From Methanosphaerula palustris E1-9c (GTDB taxonomy: Archaea; Halobacteriota; Methanomicrobia; Methanomicrobiales; Methanospirillaceae): a DNA stretch of 64,000 bases. Every line of letters begins with the position of its first letter. Positions within the stretch are counted from its first letter, which is position 1. A program made the translations under genes and the position numbers. Below are positions 51,982-61,294 of this stretch, in pieces. Below the pieces are notes generated by a model that made no database searches, was not told the DNA's origin, and saw only the letters and a list, made by a program, of their open reading frames with translations. Location of the stretch: contig NC_011832.1 in NCBI RefSeq assembly GCF_000021965.1, positions 1,922,001 through 1,986,000 on the forward strand, in the 5' to 3' direction.

Positions 51982-53118
51982 CTATGGCTTCGAAATCCCA
52001 TGTCTTTTCTTCTCCGGTTTCACTTCAGGCATACCAATCATCTGCATCAACCCTTCGAGATCTGTGACCAGATCTTCAGAGCTGACCTTCACATCACGCA
52101 GGTCCCGGAGGATCGACATGTCAGCCTCAACCTTCACAGACTTGACATCCGAAGCGAGCAGACTGAGCATTTCGTTATCCCCACCCATTCCTCCTGCAAA
52201 AGCAGCCAGATCTGGTTCATCCTTTGGAGGTTCATCCGGAAGGGCATCCTGCGGAAGCGGAAATTGAGGAATATCCGGGGTCGCTGTAGTTGAACTGGCG
52301 GCCGCATCTGGAGATTCATCCGGCACGTCAGGGACACTCAGGTCTGCTTCATCCAATCCGTCAAGCCCTGATAGCTGAATCTCATCCAGATCCACCTCAT
52401 CAAGACTTGCCAGTTCATTATCGATCTGGTCGATCCCTTCAAGATCAGTGAACTCCTCGAGATCAGAGGCATTTTCACTGAGGATCGCATCGGCACCCTG
52501 CAGTTCTGGCTCTGCAGGAGGGGTGACAGCCTCCATATCCAGTGAGAGATCCTCGGCCTTTTCCGGTTTCTCTTCAGGGACATCGAGGCTATCAAGGTCA
52601 TCGAGGAGATCGGTCTGCAGTTCGTCATCTGATAAAGACAGGAACGGATCCTCTGGCTTCCCACCACCACCACGAGAAGGTGCCGGGGCTGAAATAGATG
52701 ATTTGTCTACCGATCTTCCCTTCACTACCTCCTCTTTCTTCCCTCGGGAGAAGAGACCCCCCATCTTCTCCTCTTTCTTACGAGGAACCCGTTCTGGGAT
52801 CAGTTCCTTCAGAGATGAACGCATCCGTGCGAAGAGACCAGAACCACCCTTATCCTTGGTCTTCGAAGGAGCCACCTCAGTCGACCCCTTCTTTCCTTTT
52901 TCAGGCTTTACAGACTTCTTCTTTCCACCCTTTTTGAACCGCTCTCCAAACCGAATGAAGTCCTCTGCTGTCAGCGCTCCGGTTACAAAGAGGAGGATCA
53001 CACCAATCAGGATCAGCACGGGGAGGAGTTGCATCAGGGGCAGGTCGACCCCAATCATCAGTAACCCGATGACAAGGGTTACTACAAAAAGAAGAAGCCT
53101 CCGAACGTCCTCTCTCAT
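51982..53118 (-). CDS. Membrane-anchored acidic protein in the arl-che cluster
   Basis: I do not recognise this 378-residue protein. It has two N-terminal membrane helices (LLLFVVTLVIGLLMIGVDLP; LLPVLILIGVILLFVTGAL) and a strongly basic region (about 60-130, KKGGKKKSVKPEKGKKG). A long, very acidic Leu/Asp/Glu-rich region follows (about 150-300). The C-terminus has predicted helices (EMLSLLASDVKSVKVEADMS; EDLVTDLEGLMQMIG). ATG overlaps the arlJ stop by four bases and cheF follows 63 bases later, so it is made with the motor. Its position next to ArlJ, charge and membrane anchor suggest a cytoplasmic motor-associated or switch-complex role. That is inference only. Confidence 0.8.
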   Translation of the reverse strand: MREDVRRLLLFVVTLVIGLLMIGVDLPLMQLLPVLILIGVILLFVTGALTAEDFIRFGERFKKGGKKKSVKPEKGKKGSTEVAPSKTKDKGGSGLFARMRSSLKELIPERVPRKKEEKMGGLFSRGKKEEVVKGRSVDKSSISAPAPSRGGGGKPEDPFLSLSDDELQTDLLDDLDSLDVPEEKPEKAEDLSLDMEAVTPPAEPELQGADAILSENASDLEEFTDLEGIDQIDNELASLDEVDLDEIQLSGLDGLDEADLSVPDVPDESPDAAASSTTATPDIPQFPLPQDALPDEPPKDEPDLAAFAGGMGGDNEMLSLLASDVKSVKVEADMSILRDLRDVKVSSEDLVTDLEGLMQMIGMPEVKPEKKRHGISKP

Positions 53119-54752
53119 GTCGTATTCGCCGCCGTCGCAGAGTTAGCGATATTGGTCAGCACATCAACACTGAAGAACATCCCTACCAGGGTCGGTAGGA
53201 CCAGGAAGATCAATCCCGATAGGGTGAAGAAGATTGCAATATACAGATAATACATATACCGGTCCCCACCCCACACAATCTTTGCAGCTAAAACATTGGA
53301 TATCGACAGGATCACCATGATGATCACGACATAGTTGGTCATCACGTCCTTTGGAAAGTTGACAAACATATTGAGAGAGCCTGCGAGAAAAGCGTTTCCC
53401 CCCATACCAGTATCACCCCCAGAAGCAGCAGCAGCATCAGCAAACTTATTCATCATCGAGGTGATGGCCGTCGTCAGGGTCAGCATGATATCGAAGAGGG
53501 CTACCAGAATCCCGACCATCATCACGTGCATCGGGATCAACAGAATGATAAAACTCTTGGCCAGCATATCCCGCTTCTGCCGGAGGAGCACCATGTTCTG
53601 CATCGAATTGCCGACCACCTTTCCAATCTCACCAGCCGGCCCCCCGGTCGCGACCGTATCACGAAAGATATTCAGATACTTATAGATCAGGTTCGATCCA
53701 CTCTCACCGATGAACCGTTCCCAGATCTGCTCCTCATCAAGGCCGAGGTTCATCTTGGAGTGAACTGACCGAACCAGCGGTTCGAGCGCGATCAGCGATT
53801 TCTTGTCCACCTGGTCCAGCGCAATCGGCAGAGTGGCCCCCTGCCCCTCCATCACAGACCCGAGCGACCGGATAAAGATTGAAAAATCGTCATCACGCTG
53901 GGAGATATTGGTGTCGTCGATATACCCGATGATCCCCAAAGGACCCATCATCAACCCGATGAAGAGACAGACAAAACCGGCATTCACCCCGAATGCCACC
54001 ATGATCAGAGAGATGACAGCGACCAGCGGAACCATAATCCGCTCAATCTTCCTGATCGAGATCTGCTCCTTGGAACGCCAGGTATCAAGTCCATGTGTCT
54101 TCGGATCATCGGGGACGGATTTATACATCAACACAATCCCAAAGATACTGATCCCGAGCGTCAGCGCGTACGACATATTCAGGGTCATATCGATGCCGGT
54201 CGGCGCATAGATCGCCACCGAGATCATCATGGTGACAGCGACCACAGCACTTGAGAGAAGCATCGCGATGTAGGCATCCCCCCACTTCTTCAGCAGTTCA
54301 AATCCCTGTTCAATGTTGCTGACATAGACCATTCTGGTCGTGACCAGTTCATTGCTGAGAAACTCCTCATCCGGCACCCCAGAATCGATCGAGTTGGAGA
54401 AACGGTTGAAGAGACTCTGGATCAGGGGATTTTTCACCCGATCGGCGGTGATCTCCAGGGACTCCTTATAACTGAACCCCCACCCCATCGTGAGGATATT
54501 GACCTTTTTGATGTATTTTGAGGAGGCATACTCGCTCCGCTCGCTTGCACTGGCAAAGAGTTCCGGCCGCGACGCGCGGGCGAGGGCAAGGGAGGTCATA
54601 TAGGTGATCATATACAGAAGGTCTGCGGGCATCTGCTTGTTCTCAATGATCCCCGCATAATAATCCTGAAATGATTTGACGATCCCGGCAAAGGCACTCT
54701 CTTTTGGCTTATCCTCCTCGGATATCGCCCCGCTTATCGCCACCTCTGCCAT
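53115..54752 (-). CDS. arlJ: Archaellum membrane platform protein ArlJ (FlaJ)
   Basis: ArlJ is the polytopic membrane platform on which ArlI acts to assemble and rotate the archaellum. The 545 residues contain two T2SSF-type cytoplasmic domains (ESLEITADRVKNPLIQSLF region and the second with IFIRSLGSVMEGQGATLPIA). There are about nine hydrophobic helices, including MLLSSAVVAVTMMISVAIYA and VVAVISLIMVAFGVNAGF. It starts at ATG 54750-54752 with AGGGG upstream, two bases after arlI. Its stop overlaps the next gene. Confidence 0.95.
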   Translation of the reverse strand: MAEVAISGAISEEDKPKESAFAGIVKSFQDYYAGIIENKQMPADLLYMITYMTSLALARASRPELFASASERSEYASSKYIKKVNILTMGWGFSYKESLEITADRVKNPLIQSLFNRFSNSIDSGVPDEEFLSNELVTTRMVYVSNIEQGFELLKKWGDAYIAMLLSSAVVAVTMMISVAIYAPTGIDMTLNMSYALTLGISIFGIVLMYKSVPDDPKTHGLDTWRSKEQISIRKIERIMVPLVAVISLIMVAFGVNAGFVCLFIGLMMGPLGIIGYIDDTNISQRDDDFSIFIRSLGSVMEGQGATLPIALDQVDKKSLIALEPLVRSVHSKMNLGLDEEQIWERFIGESGSNLIYKYLNIFRDTVATGGPAGEIGKVVGNSMQNMVLLRQKRDMLAKSFIILLIPMHVMMVGILVALFDIMLTLTTAITSMMNKFADAAAASGGDTGMGGNAFLAGSLNMFVNFPKDVMTNYVVIIMVILSISNVLAAKIVWGGDRYMYYLYIAIFFTLSGLIFLVLPTLVGMFFSVDVLTNIANSATAANTT

Positions 54753-54754
54753 CG

Positions 54755-56611
54755 TCAGACCCCTATCGCCAGCAACCCCTGCTTCTTGATCTTGGTGATC
54801 ATATGGAACAGATCCCAGAACTGGGTATACCCTGCCTGATGGAGTCTCTCAAGGATCTTTGCCCGTTTTTCGACCTCCAGATAGATCTCTGCACGTCGAT
54901 TCTCGGGCAACCCGAGCATCGTTGCGATCTTCTCTTCCAGCAGGTACGAAGAACCCTTTCCTGACCAGGTGAATGTATCAGTGACCGGTTCCCAGCCGAA
55001 CATCTGCACAAATGAGAAACCCTGCGTCTCCGGATTAAAGCCGACCAGTTCATTGATACTGAGGACCCGCCTGACGGTTTCGCCGGTCGGACGCCTCACC
55101 GCACTCTGGATGATCACCAGGTTCAGGTTGTCCACATGCGACTTGGGGATGTTGATCGGGTCACTGCAGAGCCGCTGGATCAACTTCTCGACGCTGGCCG
55201 CGTGAAAGGTGGACATCACCGGGTGACCGGTCTGCATCGCACCAAACGCGACTGACCCCTCCGAACCTCTGATCTCACCGACCAGGATCTGGTTCGGACG
55301 CTGACGGAGGGCGGCCTTGAGGAGATCGAACATGGTGACCGAACCATCGTCACTCTCCCCTCCCTTGGCTTTAGCAACCTCGCGGGTCCAGTTCCTGTGC
55401 GGGACCGTCAGTTCTGGCGTGTCCTCGATCGTCACGATCTTGTTCTCCGGAGGAATAAACGTCGTGATCGCATTCAGGGTCGTGGTCTTCCCACTGGCAG
55501 TCTCGCCACTGACGAAGAGGGACATTCCATACTCGATGCAGATCCAGAGATAAGCCGCCATATTATAGTCACAGGCATTCGAAGCTATCACATCCATGAT
55601 AGAAAGCGGCACTTCATTCACCTTACGAATCGTGAAGTTCGAACCGTGCCGGCTCACTGCAGTTCCATAGACGATGTTGATACGGGAACCATCCAACAGG
55701 GTAGCATCTACAATCGGGTTCCGATAGGTGATCGGATGCTTGATCTTCTCTGCCATCTTGATCACAAACTGGTCGAGTTCATCAGAACGGGTGAACTCAA
55801 TCACTGACTTCAAACCCTTGAAGACCTTGTGCTCGATGAAGATCGGACCGACCCCGTTACAGGTGATATCTTCGATATTCGAGTCTGAAAGGAACGGTTG
55901 GAGCACCCCCATATCGATCTTATCCCGTGCCATCAGGTACTCCACCGCCTTGTACTCGATGGGGGTCAGGATCACCCTTCCATCCGGGGTCTGAGGCACC
56001 TTGACCTGCGACATCCGATCGATCATCTTCTTCTTCGCAGTGAAATCGGTGTTCAGAAAGTCCTTGACCTTCTCAAGACCCCCCTTCTGAACATCCTCCC
56101 CGCTCGACTCTTCGAGTATCTCACCGGGACGCCGGATCGCCGTCACCTTGGTGAGCAGATTCTTGAGGACAATCCGACGCTCCTCCTGAGAGGAGGGGTC
56201 GTTCTCAAGGGCATCGATCAGATCGATCAGCCTGAGTTCGATGGGTGGAACAAATTTGTTCACATTGTGCAGGAACGACGGCTCGATGGGGATATAGAAG
56301 TTTCGGACATCATTCGGATCCTGTAGAATATGGACAAAGGTGGTTTCATTGACAGGATAGATGATGTTCGGGTTCTTCATCGATCGAAGGTCCTTCTTCA
56401 ACTCGGAGAAGAAGAGAGGAATCCCATAGGTGTTCACCGGCAGGATATGCAGGTACTCGAGCAGGTGTGGAGCTCCTTGCACGTATTCCCGGGCATTCGC
56501 AGGGAGCATCCGATAGAGCGCACTGGACTCGAGATTGGTGGACCAATCAATTCCTTCATCGACAACTTCAGGCTTGAATGGCAGCTTCGCTGCCATTGTC
56601 ATGGTTGCCAT
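54755..56611 (-). CDS. arlI: Archaellum motor ATPase ArlI (FlaI)
   Basis: This hexameric secretion-type ATPase powers both archaellin export and rotation. The 618 residues include the N-terminal arch with LPVNTYGIPLFFSELKKDLR, KHPITYRNPIVDATLLDGSRI, Walker A SGETASGKTTTLNAITTFI (about 370-382), VTIEDTPELTVPHRNW (Asp box), and Walker B ILVGEIRGSEGSVAFGAMQTGHPVMSTFHA (split), then the C-terminal helices. It starts at ATG 56609-56611 after AAGGTG, two bases after arlH. Confidence 0.97.
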   Translation of the reverse strand: MATMTMAAKLPFKPEVVDEGIDWSTNLESSALYRMLPANAREYVQGAPHLLEYLHILPVNTYGIPLFFSELKKDLRSMKNPNIIYPVNETTFVHILQDPNDVRNFYIPIEPSFLHNVNKFVPPIELRLIDLIDALENDPSSQEERRIVLKNLLTKVTAIRRPGEILEESSGEDVQKGGLEKVKDFLNTDFTAKKKMIDRMSQVKVPQTPDGRVILTPIEYKAVEYLMARDKIDMGVLQPFLSDSNIEDITCNGVGPIFIEHKVFKGLKSVIEFTRSDELDQFVIKMAEKIKHPITYRNPIVDATLLDGSRINIVYGTAVSRHGSNFTIRKVNEVPLSIMDVIASNACDYNMAAYLWICIEYGMSLFVSGETASGKTTTLNAITTFIPPENKIVTIEDTPELTVPHRNWTREVAKAKGGESDDGSVTMFDLLKAALRQRPNQILVGEIRGSEGSVAFGAMQTGHPVMSTFHAASVEKLIQRLCSDPINIPKSHVDNLNLVIIQSAVRRPTGETVRRVLSINELVGFNPETQGFSFVQMFGWEPVTDTFTWSGKGSSYLLEEKIATMLGLPENRRAEIYLEVEKRAKILERLHQAGYTQFWDLFHMITKIKKQGLLAIGV

Positions 56612-56613
56612 GC

Positions 56614-57348
56614 CTACACCTTCGCGAAACTCATCGGAATGATCTTCATACCATATCCTGGATGGACCTCGAACGAGACCAGGTTCCCCGTCGTCTTCCG
56701 TGCACCCCGAACCTTGTTCACCTCGAGGACCATCACATATTTTGTCCCAAGGAGGGACTTCTTCATGAACAGGTGCGCATCAGAGATGGACCTGATCCGT
56801 ACCAGCGACTCCTCCTCAAAGGCATAGGTGTGGAGGGTGATCAGGATCGTCTTGCCATGGTCGACCAGGTTCTTGCAATTGGTGAAGAAGGTCAAAATCG
56901 TACCGGTATCGGCGTACTCACTGAAGAGGGTCAGGGAGTCGATGATGATCACATCTGCCCTGCTGTTCTTGATGAACAGGATCAGATTGCTCAGGAGCCC
57001 CGACATCTCCGTCTCCTTCCATTCAAATCCTACCACATTTAAGGGGAAGACTCGCAGGTATCCCCAGGCATAATATTCAGAGATGTCCAGACTCATCGAT
57101 TCCATCTGTTTGAGGAAACTCTTGGTGGTATTCTCTGTCGTGAAGAGATCGACACACTTCGACTGTTTCAGAGCGCCCCAGATGATCTGCTGAGTCAGTA
57201 CGCTCTTGCCGGTATCGTTCTCACCCTCGATCAGAGTCAGGGACTCCAGCGGAAGACCGTCTGCGATCTTCTTATCAAGTTCGTTGTTCCCCGTGGAGAG
57301 GATCTTATTATCTTCCCCTCCCAGAATATCTCCGATTCCACCACCCAT
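56614..57348 (-). CDS. arlH: Archaellum ATP-binding protein ArlH (FlaH)
   Basis: ArlH is a KaiC-like RecA-fold protein that binds ATP without much turnover and regulates ArlI. The 244 residues begin with an unusual 22-residue Gly/Asp-rich head (GGGIGDILGGEDNKILSTGN). They continue with LIEGENDTGKSVLTQQIIW (Walker A, about 38-55) and ADVIIIDSLTLFSEYA (Walker B). The start is ATG 57346-57348, 13 bases after arlF. Confidence 0.95.
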   Translation of the reverse strand: MGGGIGDILGGEDNKILSTGNNELDKKIADGLPLESLTLIEGENDTGKSVLTQQIIWGALKQSKCVDLFTTENTTKSFLKQMESMSLDISEYYAWGYLRVFPLNVVGFEWKETEMSGLLSNLILFIKNSRADVIIIDSLTLFSEYADTGTILTFFTNCKNLVDHGKTILITLHTYAFEEESLVRIRSISDAHLFMKKSLLGTKYVMVLEVNKVRGARKTTGNLVSFEVHPGYGMKIIPMSFAKV

Positions 57349-57361
57349 AGTTTTCCCCCAA

Positions 57362-57835
57362 TTACACTAACACGGTTGAATAGACACCGTTCGGCGTGAT
57401 CACCTGTGCCCAGACAGGTCTGTACGTGTCGGTGACCGACAGGGTCAGCACCTCTCCCGGGTCGAGTTGTCCGGGATGGACGTAATCCGGGACGATCTGT
57501 ATATTCTGCCAGGTCTGACTTGAGAGAGCGCCGGTAGTGAAATGATGATACAGCGGTTCCCCAACACCATCCGATGTTATCACATCCATATGAGTAAAAT
57601 CGCTGATGGGTTCCCCCCCGGTGTTGGTCACGTTCAGATAGACCGTGTTGTCGACCACCTGGTCTATTGAAAGGTTGATCATCGTTCTCATACGCGCCTC
57701 CTGCAACTGCCCCATATCACCCTGGGCGGAGGTGACGGTCTCTGCAGTCATAATCACGGATCCCACCAGTACATAAGCGACATACACAAGAAGCATCACA
57801 CCTACTACCGCACCAATCAGTTCACCTACTGCCAC
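57362..57835 (-). CDS. arlF: Archaellum stator protein ArlF (FlaF)
   Basis: The 157 residues have one N-terminal membrane helix (GELIGAVVGVMLLVYVAYVLVG) and an extracytoplasmic beta-sandwich (DQVVDNTVYLNVTNTGGEPI; GQLDPGEVLTLSVTDTYRP). ArlF and ArlG form the stator that holds the motor to the S-layer. The start is unusual: no ATG is available. I place it at GTG 57833-57835, three bases after GGTGAT at the arlG stop. GTG 57838 is the alternative. ATG 57889 would lie inside arlG. Confidence 0.85.
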   Translation of the reverse strand: MAVGELIGAVVGVMLLVYVAYVLVGSVIMTAETVTSAQGDMGQLQEARMRTMINLSIDQVVDNTVYLNVTNTGGEPISDFTHMDVITSDGVGEPLYHHFTTGALSSQTWQNIQIVPDYVHPGQLDPGEVLTLSVTDTYRPVWAQVITPNGVYSTVLV

Positions 57836-57839
57836 CACA

Positions 57840-58328
57840 TCACCCCGCGGAGAACTGCTCTGTCCTGGAAACCCCGTCAGGCAGAACAAACTGGAAGTAC
57901 ATCATATCCCCTTTGCTGACCGGGCCATAGTTTATGTCGACTCTGAGGGTCTCACCAGGATCCCAGTACTCGTTCGTGTTATCCTCAACCTGATAATTCC
58001 AGGGTTTCGGAGCCGTAAGCGTTGCATTATAGGTCATCCGTGAGAAATCTCCGACCTCTCCAAAGAAGAGATCAGACTTTGCAATATCCGAGTCGGGTAG
58101 GTTTGAAGACCCGATGTTCTTCATCCAGATCGTCGCTTCTCCATCGGTGTTGCAGTAGGTCGTCACCACCCGAAAGTCAGTCCTCATCCGTTGATCAGAG
58201 TCATGGGAAGAAGAAGCGAAGGTACCGGCCATCGTATAGATCACCGGAAAGATTGCGTTGATCAGAACACCGGCCGCAATGATTGAGGTGATCAGGAACA
58301 TCGCGGTGGTGAAGGTCTCACTTGACAT
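57840..58328 (-). CDS. arlG: Archaellum stator protein ArlG (FlaG)
   Basis: The 162 residues open SSETFTTAMFLITSIIAAGV, a single membrane helix. The external domain reads DQRMRTDFRVVTTYCNTDGE, ATIWMKNIGSSNLPDSDI, then a C-terminal DPGETLRVDINYG and DGVSRTEQFSAG. The KNIGSSNL element is the usual ArlG mark that separates it from ArlF. It lies three bases after the arlD/E-type gene. It should pair with ArlF at the tip of the stator. Confidence 0.87.
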   Translation of the reverse strand: MSSETFTTAMFLITSIIAAGVLINAIFPVIYTMAGTFASSSHDSDQRMRTDFRVVTTYCNTDGEATIWMKNIGSSNLPDSDIAKSDLFFGEVGDFSRMTYNATLTAPKPWNYQVEDNTNEYWDPGETLRVDINYGPVSKGDMMYFQFVLPDGVSRTEQFSAG

Positions 58329-58331
58329 AAA

Positions 58332-59270
58332 TTATATCCTGTCAAGCAGGTTTACCCACTCATCGCCCTTTATCCGGTCCCTGGCTCCCGGTTCATCACT
58401 TGCAAGCCCCTGCCGCTGTTCCATCAGCACCTCAATCATATCACGATCAAGGGTTATATCATTCGGCGAAAGAATCCTGTTTAAAACATAGAGCTCGGCC
58501 ACATATTCGCCGGGATCGATCTCATGCACCTCACCGAGGACAGCCGGCATCAACCGGGCGATCTCGATGACCTCGGCACAGGACTCCTGTGAAATGTACC
58601 CCATCGATCGGTACGACTGGAGCATACTCTCAAGCCGGTCATGGCCGTACTTCTTCACCGACCGGTTGGTCCACTTGAAGAGGCGATATGCCTTCTGGAG
58701 GCGCAGTTTTTCAGGAAGTGACGAAGAGTCCGGGATTGGAGGCACGGCCGGCATCGCCGGGAGTTGTAGTGGGGGCGCAGCAGCCGACTCCTGTGCCAGT
58801 TGCGAACGCAAAGCAGCGAGTAAACGCTCATCAGCCGCAGAGAACTCACCTTTCTTCTCCTTGCGGCGTGATCTGGTCGGACGCTCCTCCTCGAAATCAT
58901 CTTCCTCGTCCTCCTCGTCTTCATCGTCCCGCTTCCGCCGTCCCTTCCTCTCTTTGGTCTTCTCTGATGATGAATCTAAAGTAGACTCGCGAGCTTTCAG
59001 CGCACTCTCGCGAGCGTCCAGAGCAGACTCATGGGCGTCATTGGCCTCTTCCTTGAGATTCTGAGAATTATCCTGACTGTTGGCGGTACCGCCGACCAGT
59101 GTGAATGGATTATCGATATCATTCATACGTTCCCGTATATCGATAAGGAGCCGTTTGATCGAGGTCTTGATCAGATCAACCTCTCGCTCCAGGCTCTGCA
59201 GTTTTACCTCTGGATCATCCTCGGAAGCTGCTGTGAGTATCTGGTCAACCTGCGCCTGATTAACCACCAT
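58332..59270 (-). CDS. ArlD/E-like archaellum switch protein
   Basis: The 312 residues form the cytoplasmic ring component that receives the CheF/CheY signal. An N-terminal coiled coil (LQSLEREVDLIKTSIKRLL) is followed by heptad-like repeats (ALDARESALKAREST). A highly charged block (DDEDEEDEEDDFEEERP then KEKK) and an Ala/Pro linker come next. The conserved ArlD/E C-terminal domain reads FKWTNRSVKKYGHDRLESML, EVHEIDPGEYVAELYVLNR and DITLDRDMIEVLMEQ. It is the only gene of the arlC/D/E group here. I start at ATG 59268-59270; the frame runs 14 codons further upstream. It heads the arl operon. Confidence 0.88.
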   Translation of the reverse strand: MVVNQAQVDQILTAASEDDPEVKLQSLEREVDLIKTSIKRLLIDIRERMNDIDNPFTLVGGTANSQDNSQNLKEEANDAHESALDARESALKARESTLDSSSEKTKERKGRRKRDDEDEEDEEDDFEEERPTRSRRKEKKGEFSAADERLLAALRSQLAQESAAAPPLQLPAMPAVPPIPDSSSLPEKLRLQKAYRLFKWTNRSVKKYGHDRLESMLQSYRSMGYISQESCAEVIEIARLMPAVLGEVHEIDPGEYVAELYVLNRILSPNDITLDRDMIEVLMEQRQGLASDEPGARDRIKGDEWVNLLDRI

Positions 59271-59860
59271 GCAAGTTACTATATATGGGTTACAGTTAAT
59301 AAATACATTCATTCAGGAAAACAGACAATTCCCAATTTATATCCTATTTTGGTTGCAGAATAACGAGAGATCGGCATTCTACCGGGTACCGGATCTTTGA
59401 AGTACCGGCCCACCGATCAAAAATTTTATCGAATGCGAATCTTTCCACCCTCCTGTTCGCCTGATCGCGCAGTGACCAGGTGTGATTCTGAACAAAAAAA
59501 CACTCATTTTATCCATCCAACCACCATCATCGAACATACCACCACAGAAAGAAACAGTGTGCATACCCCGGTGCACTCATCCACCTTCTGGTTCAGGATA
59601 CACCGGATAATAATCCAGGGCCCATTTTTTGACTGGAGATCTCCGATCTGATTATTCTTGTGATCTCGCAGTACCCCCAATAAAGACATCCCTACCACCA
59701 TCTCCCAGTAGGAGAGGTGCTGGCATCAGGTGAGAGACCATTATATATACCAGTGCCACCGATCGACAGACTGGATGGTACACCAGTTTTGAAAGTTGAA
59801 GAGCGTGAAGAGGCTGACAAAGGAGAGGAGAAGAAAGCCGGTAGGACCAGGCGTCTACCC
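59271..59860. other. Divergent region between arl operon and pyruvate kinase
   Basis: About 590 bases. On the left, minus-strand TATA-like words (ATTTATTAA near 59299-59308 and TATATA near 59282-59287) are the likely arl promoter. On the right is the pyruvate kinase promoter (59741-59749). Between them I see AT-rich sequence, a palindromic CGGGTACCGG near 59390 and no convincing gene. The frame from 59717 belongs to the 5' leader of pyruvate kinase. Confidence 0.4.
59741..59749 (+). promoter_or_regulatory. TATA box of pyruvate kinase
   Basis: TTATATATA at 59741-59749 is near-consensus. A start about 25 bases downstream, near 59770, leaves a leader of about 90 bases before ATG 59861, long for an archaeal mRNA. 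Confidence 0.5.
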
Positions 59861-61294
59861 ATGAATAAGACAAAGATCGTCTGTACAATCGGTCCCTCAT
59901 CCTCATCACCACAGGTGCTTGCTGACATGATCCGAAGCGGAATGAATGTGGCCCGGGTGAACTTCTCCCACGGAACGAGCGATGAGCACAGGAAAATGAT
60001 ACGAAGTATCAGAGCAGTCGCCACTCGCCTCGGGAGGACGGTGGCAATTCTTGTTGACCTCCCAGGCCCAAAGATCAGGATCGGCAGGTTGAGACTGGAA
60101 CCAACGATCCTGAAGAGGGGGGAGACGATCACATTAACCACGGACCCGGCCTCTTCGAACCTGACCGCGATCCCGGTGGATTACCCCGACCTCCCCTCAC
60201 TCGTCACCGAAGGGACCACGATCTATCTGAACGACGGGTTTCTGCAGGTGAAGGTAGTCCGAACCAGCGAACAGGAGGTGGATGCAAAGGTCGTGATCGG
60301 TGGACCGCTCCTCTCACATAAGGGACTGAATCTGCCAGGGGTCGCCCTGTCGATCGCCGCAGTGACCCCGGAGGATCTCGCCCATGTCGATATTGGACTG
60401 GATGAAGGAGTCGACACCTTCACCATCTCATTCCTTGAGCGCCCGGAAGATATCAGGATACTCCGGGAGTATGCACAGAAGCGGGGCATAAAGATCCATA
60501 TCGTCGCAAAGATCGAACGGGCTGGAGCGGTCAGGGAGATCGACGCCATTCTTGCCGAAGCAGATGCCATCATGATCGCACGTGGCGACCTGGGCGTTCA
60601 GATTCCGATCGAGGATGTGCCTGGAGTTCAGAAACAATGTATCCTGAAGGCAAACCGGCTCGGGGTGCCGGTGATCACCGCCACCCAGATGCTCGAATCG
60701 ATGACAGAAAATATCCTCCCGACAAGAGCCGAAGTGACCGATGTAGCCAACGCAATTCTGGATGGGTCCGATGCCGTGATGCTCTCCGCTGAGACAGCCA
60801 CCGGCAGGTACCCGGTTGAGACGGTGCGCATGATGGCAAAGATCGCACGATCGATAGAAGCCCAGCGGACAATGTTGAAGGGCCGTTCCCAGCTTGAGGA
60901 GGTGCTGCTGCTTACCGGGATCAACAGGCGCGAACTGACGGTCGACGATGTGGTCTCCCTGAACGTGATCCAGGCGATGCACGCCCTCTCACCCCGGTAT
61001 ATCCTGACCCCCACCAGGAGCGGGAGGGCGCCGAGACGGATATCCCGTTTCAAACCGGACTGCTGGATCCTTTCGTTCTGCAGGGATCAGAAGGTTGCCG
61101 AGTTCCTCGCCTTCTCCTACGGCGTGGTGCCGTTCTTTGTTAAAACCGATGAGGCATCCTGGCACGACAGAATCTTTGATCTGATCAGTGATGCCGGACT
61201 TGCGAAGACCGGAGATCTCGTGATCCTGACAGAAGGGTCGGAACCGGATCTGGCAGGAGCGACCAACTCCCTGCGGATCATCAAATTCCCCTGA
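59861..61294 (+). CDS. pyk: Pyruvate kinase
   Basis: It converts phosphoenolpyruvate and ADP to pyruvate and ATP. The 477 residues are full length: MNKTKIVCTIGPSSSSPQVL, NVARVNFSHGTSDEH, LVDLPGPKIRIG, IHIVAKIERAGAVREIDAIL with the active-site Lys and Glu, ADAIMIARGDLGVQIPIEDV, and LDGSDAVMLSAETATGRYPVE. The C-terminal regulatory domain ends near LVILTEGSEPDLAGATNSLRI. ATG 59861 matches the usual family start; the open frame extends 48 codons upstream without similarity and begins before the probable promoter. In methanogens the enzyme serves mostly glycogen breakdown and biosynthesis. Confidence 0.97.
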   Translation: MNKTKIVCTIGPSSSSPQVLADMIRSGMNVARVNFSHGTSDEHRKMIRSIRAVATRLGRTVAILVDLPGPKIRIGRLRLEPTILKRGETITLTTDPASSNLTAIPVDYPDLPSLVTEGTTIYLNDGFLQVKVVRTSEQEVDAKVVIGGPLLSHKGLNLPGVALSIAAVTPEDLAHVDIGLDEGVDTFTISFLERPEDIRILREYAQKRGIKIHIVAKIERAGAVREIDAILAEADAIMIARGDLGVQIPIEDVPGVQKQCILKANRLGVPVITATQMLESMTENILPTRAEVTDVANAILDGSDAVMLSAETATGRYPVETVRMMAKIARSIEAQRTMLKGRSQLEEVLLLTGINRRELTVDDVVSLNVIQAMHALSPRYILTPTRSGRAPRRISRFKPDCWILSFCRDQKVAEFLAFSYGVVPFFVKTDEASWHDRIFDLISDAGLAKTGDLVILTEGSEPDLAGATNSLRIIKFP

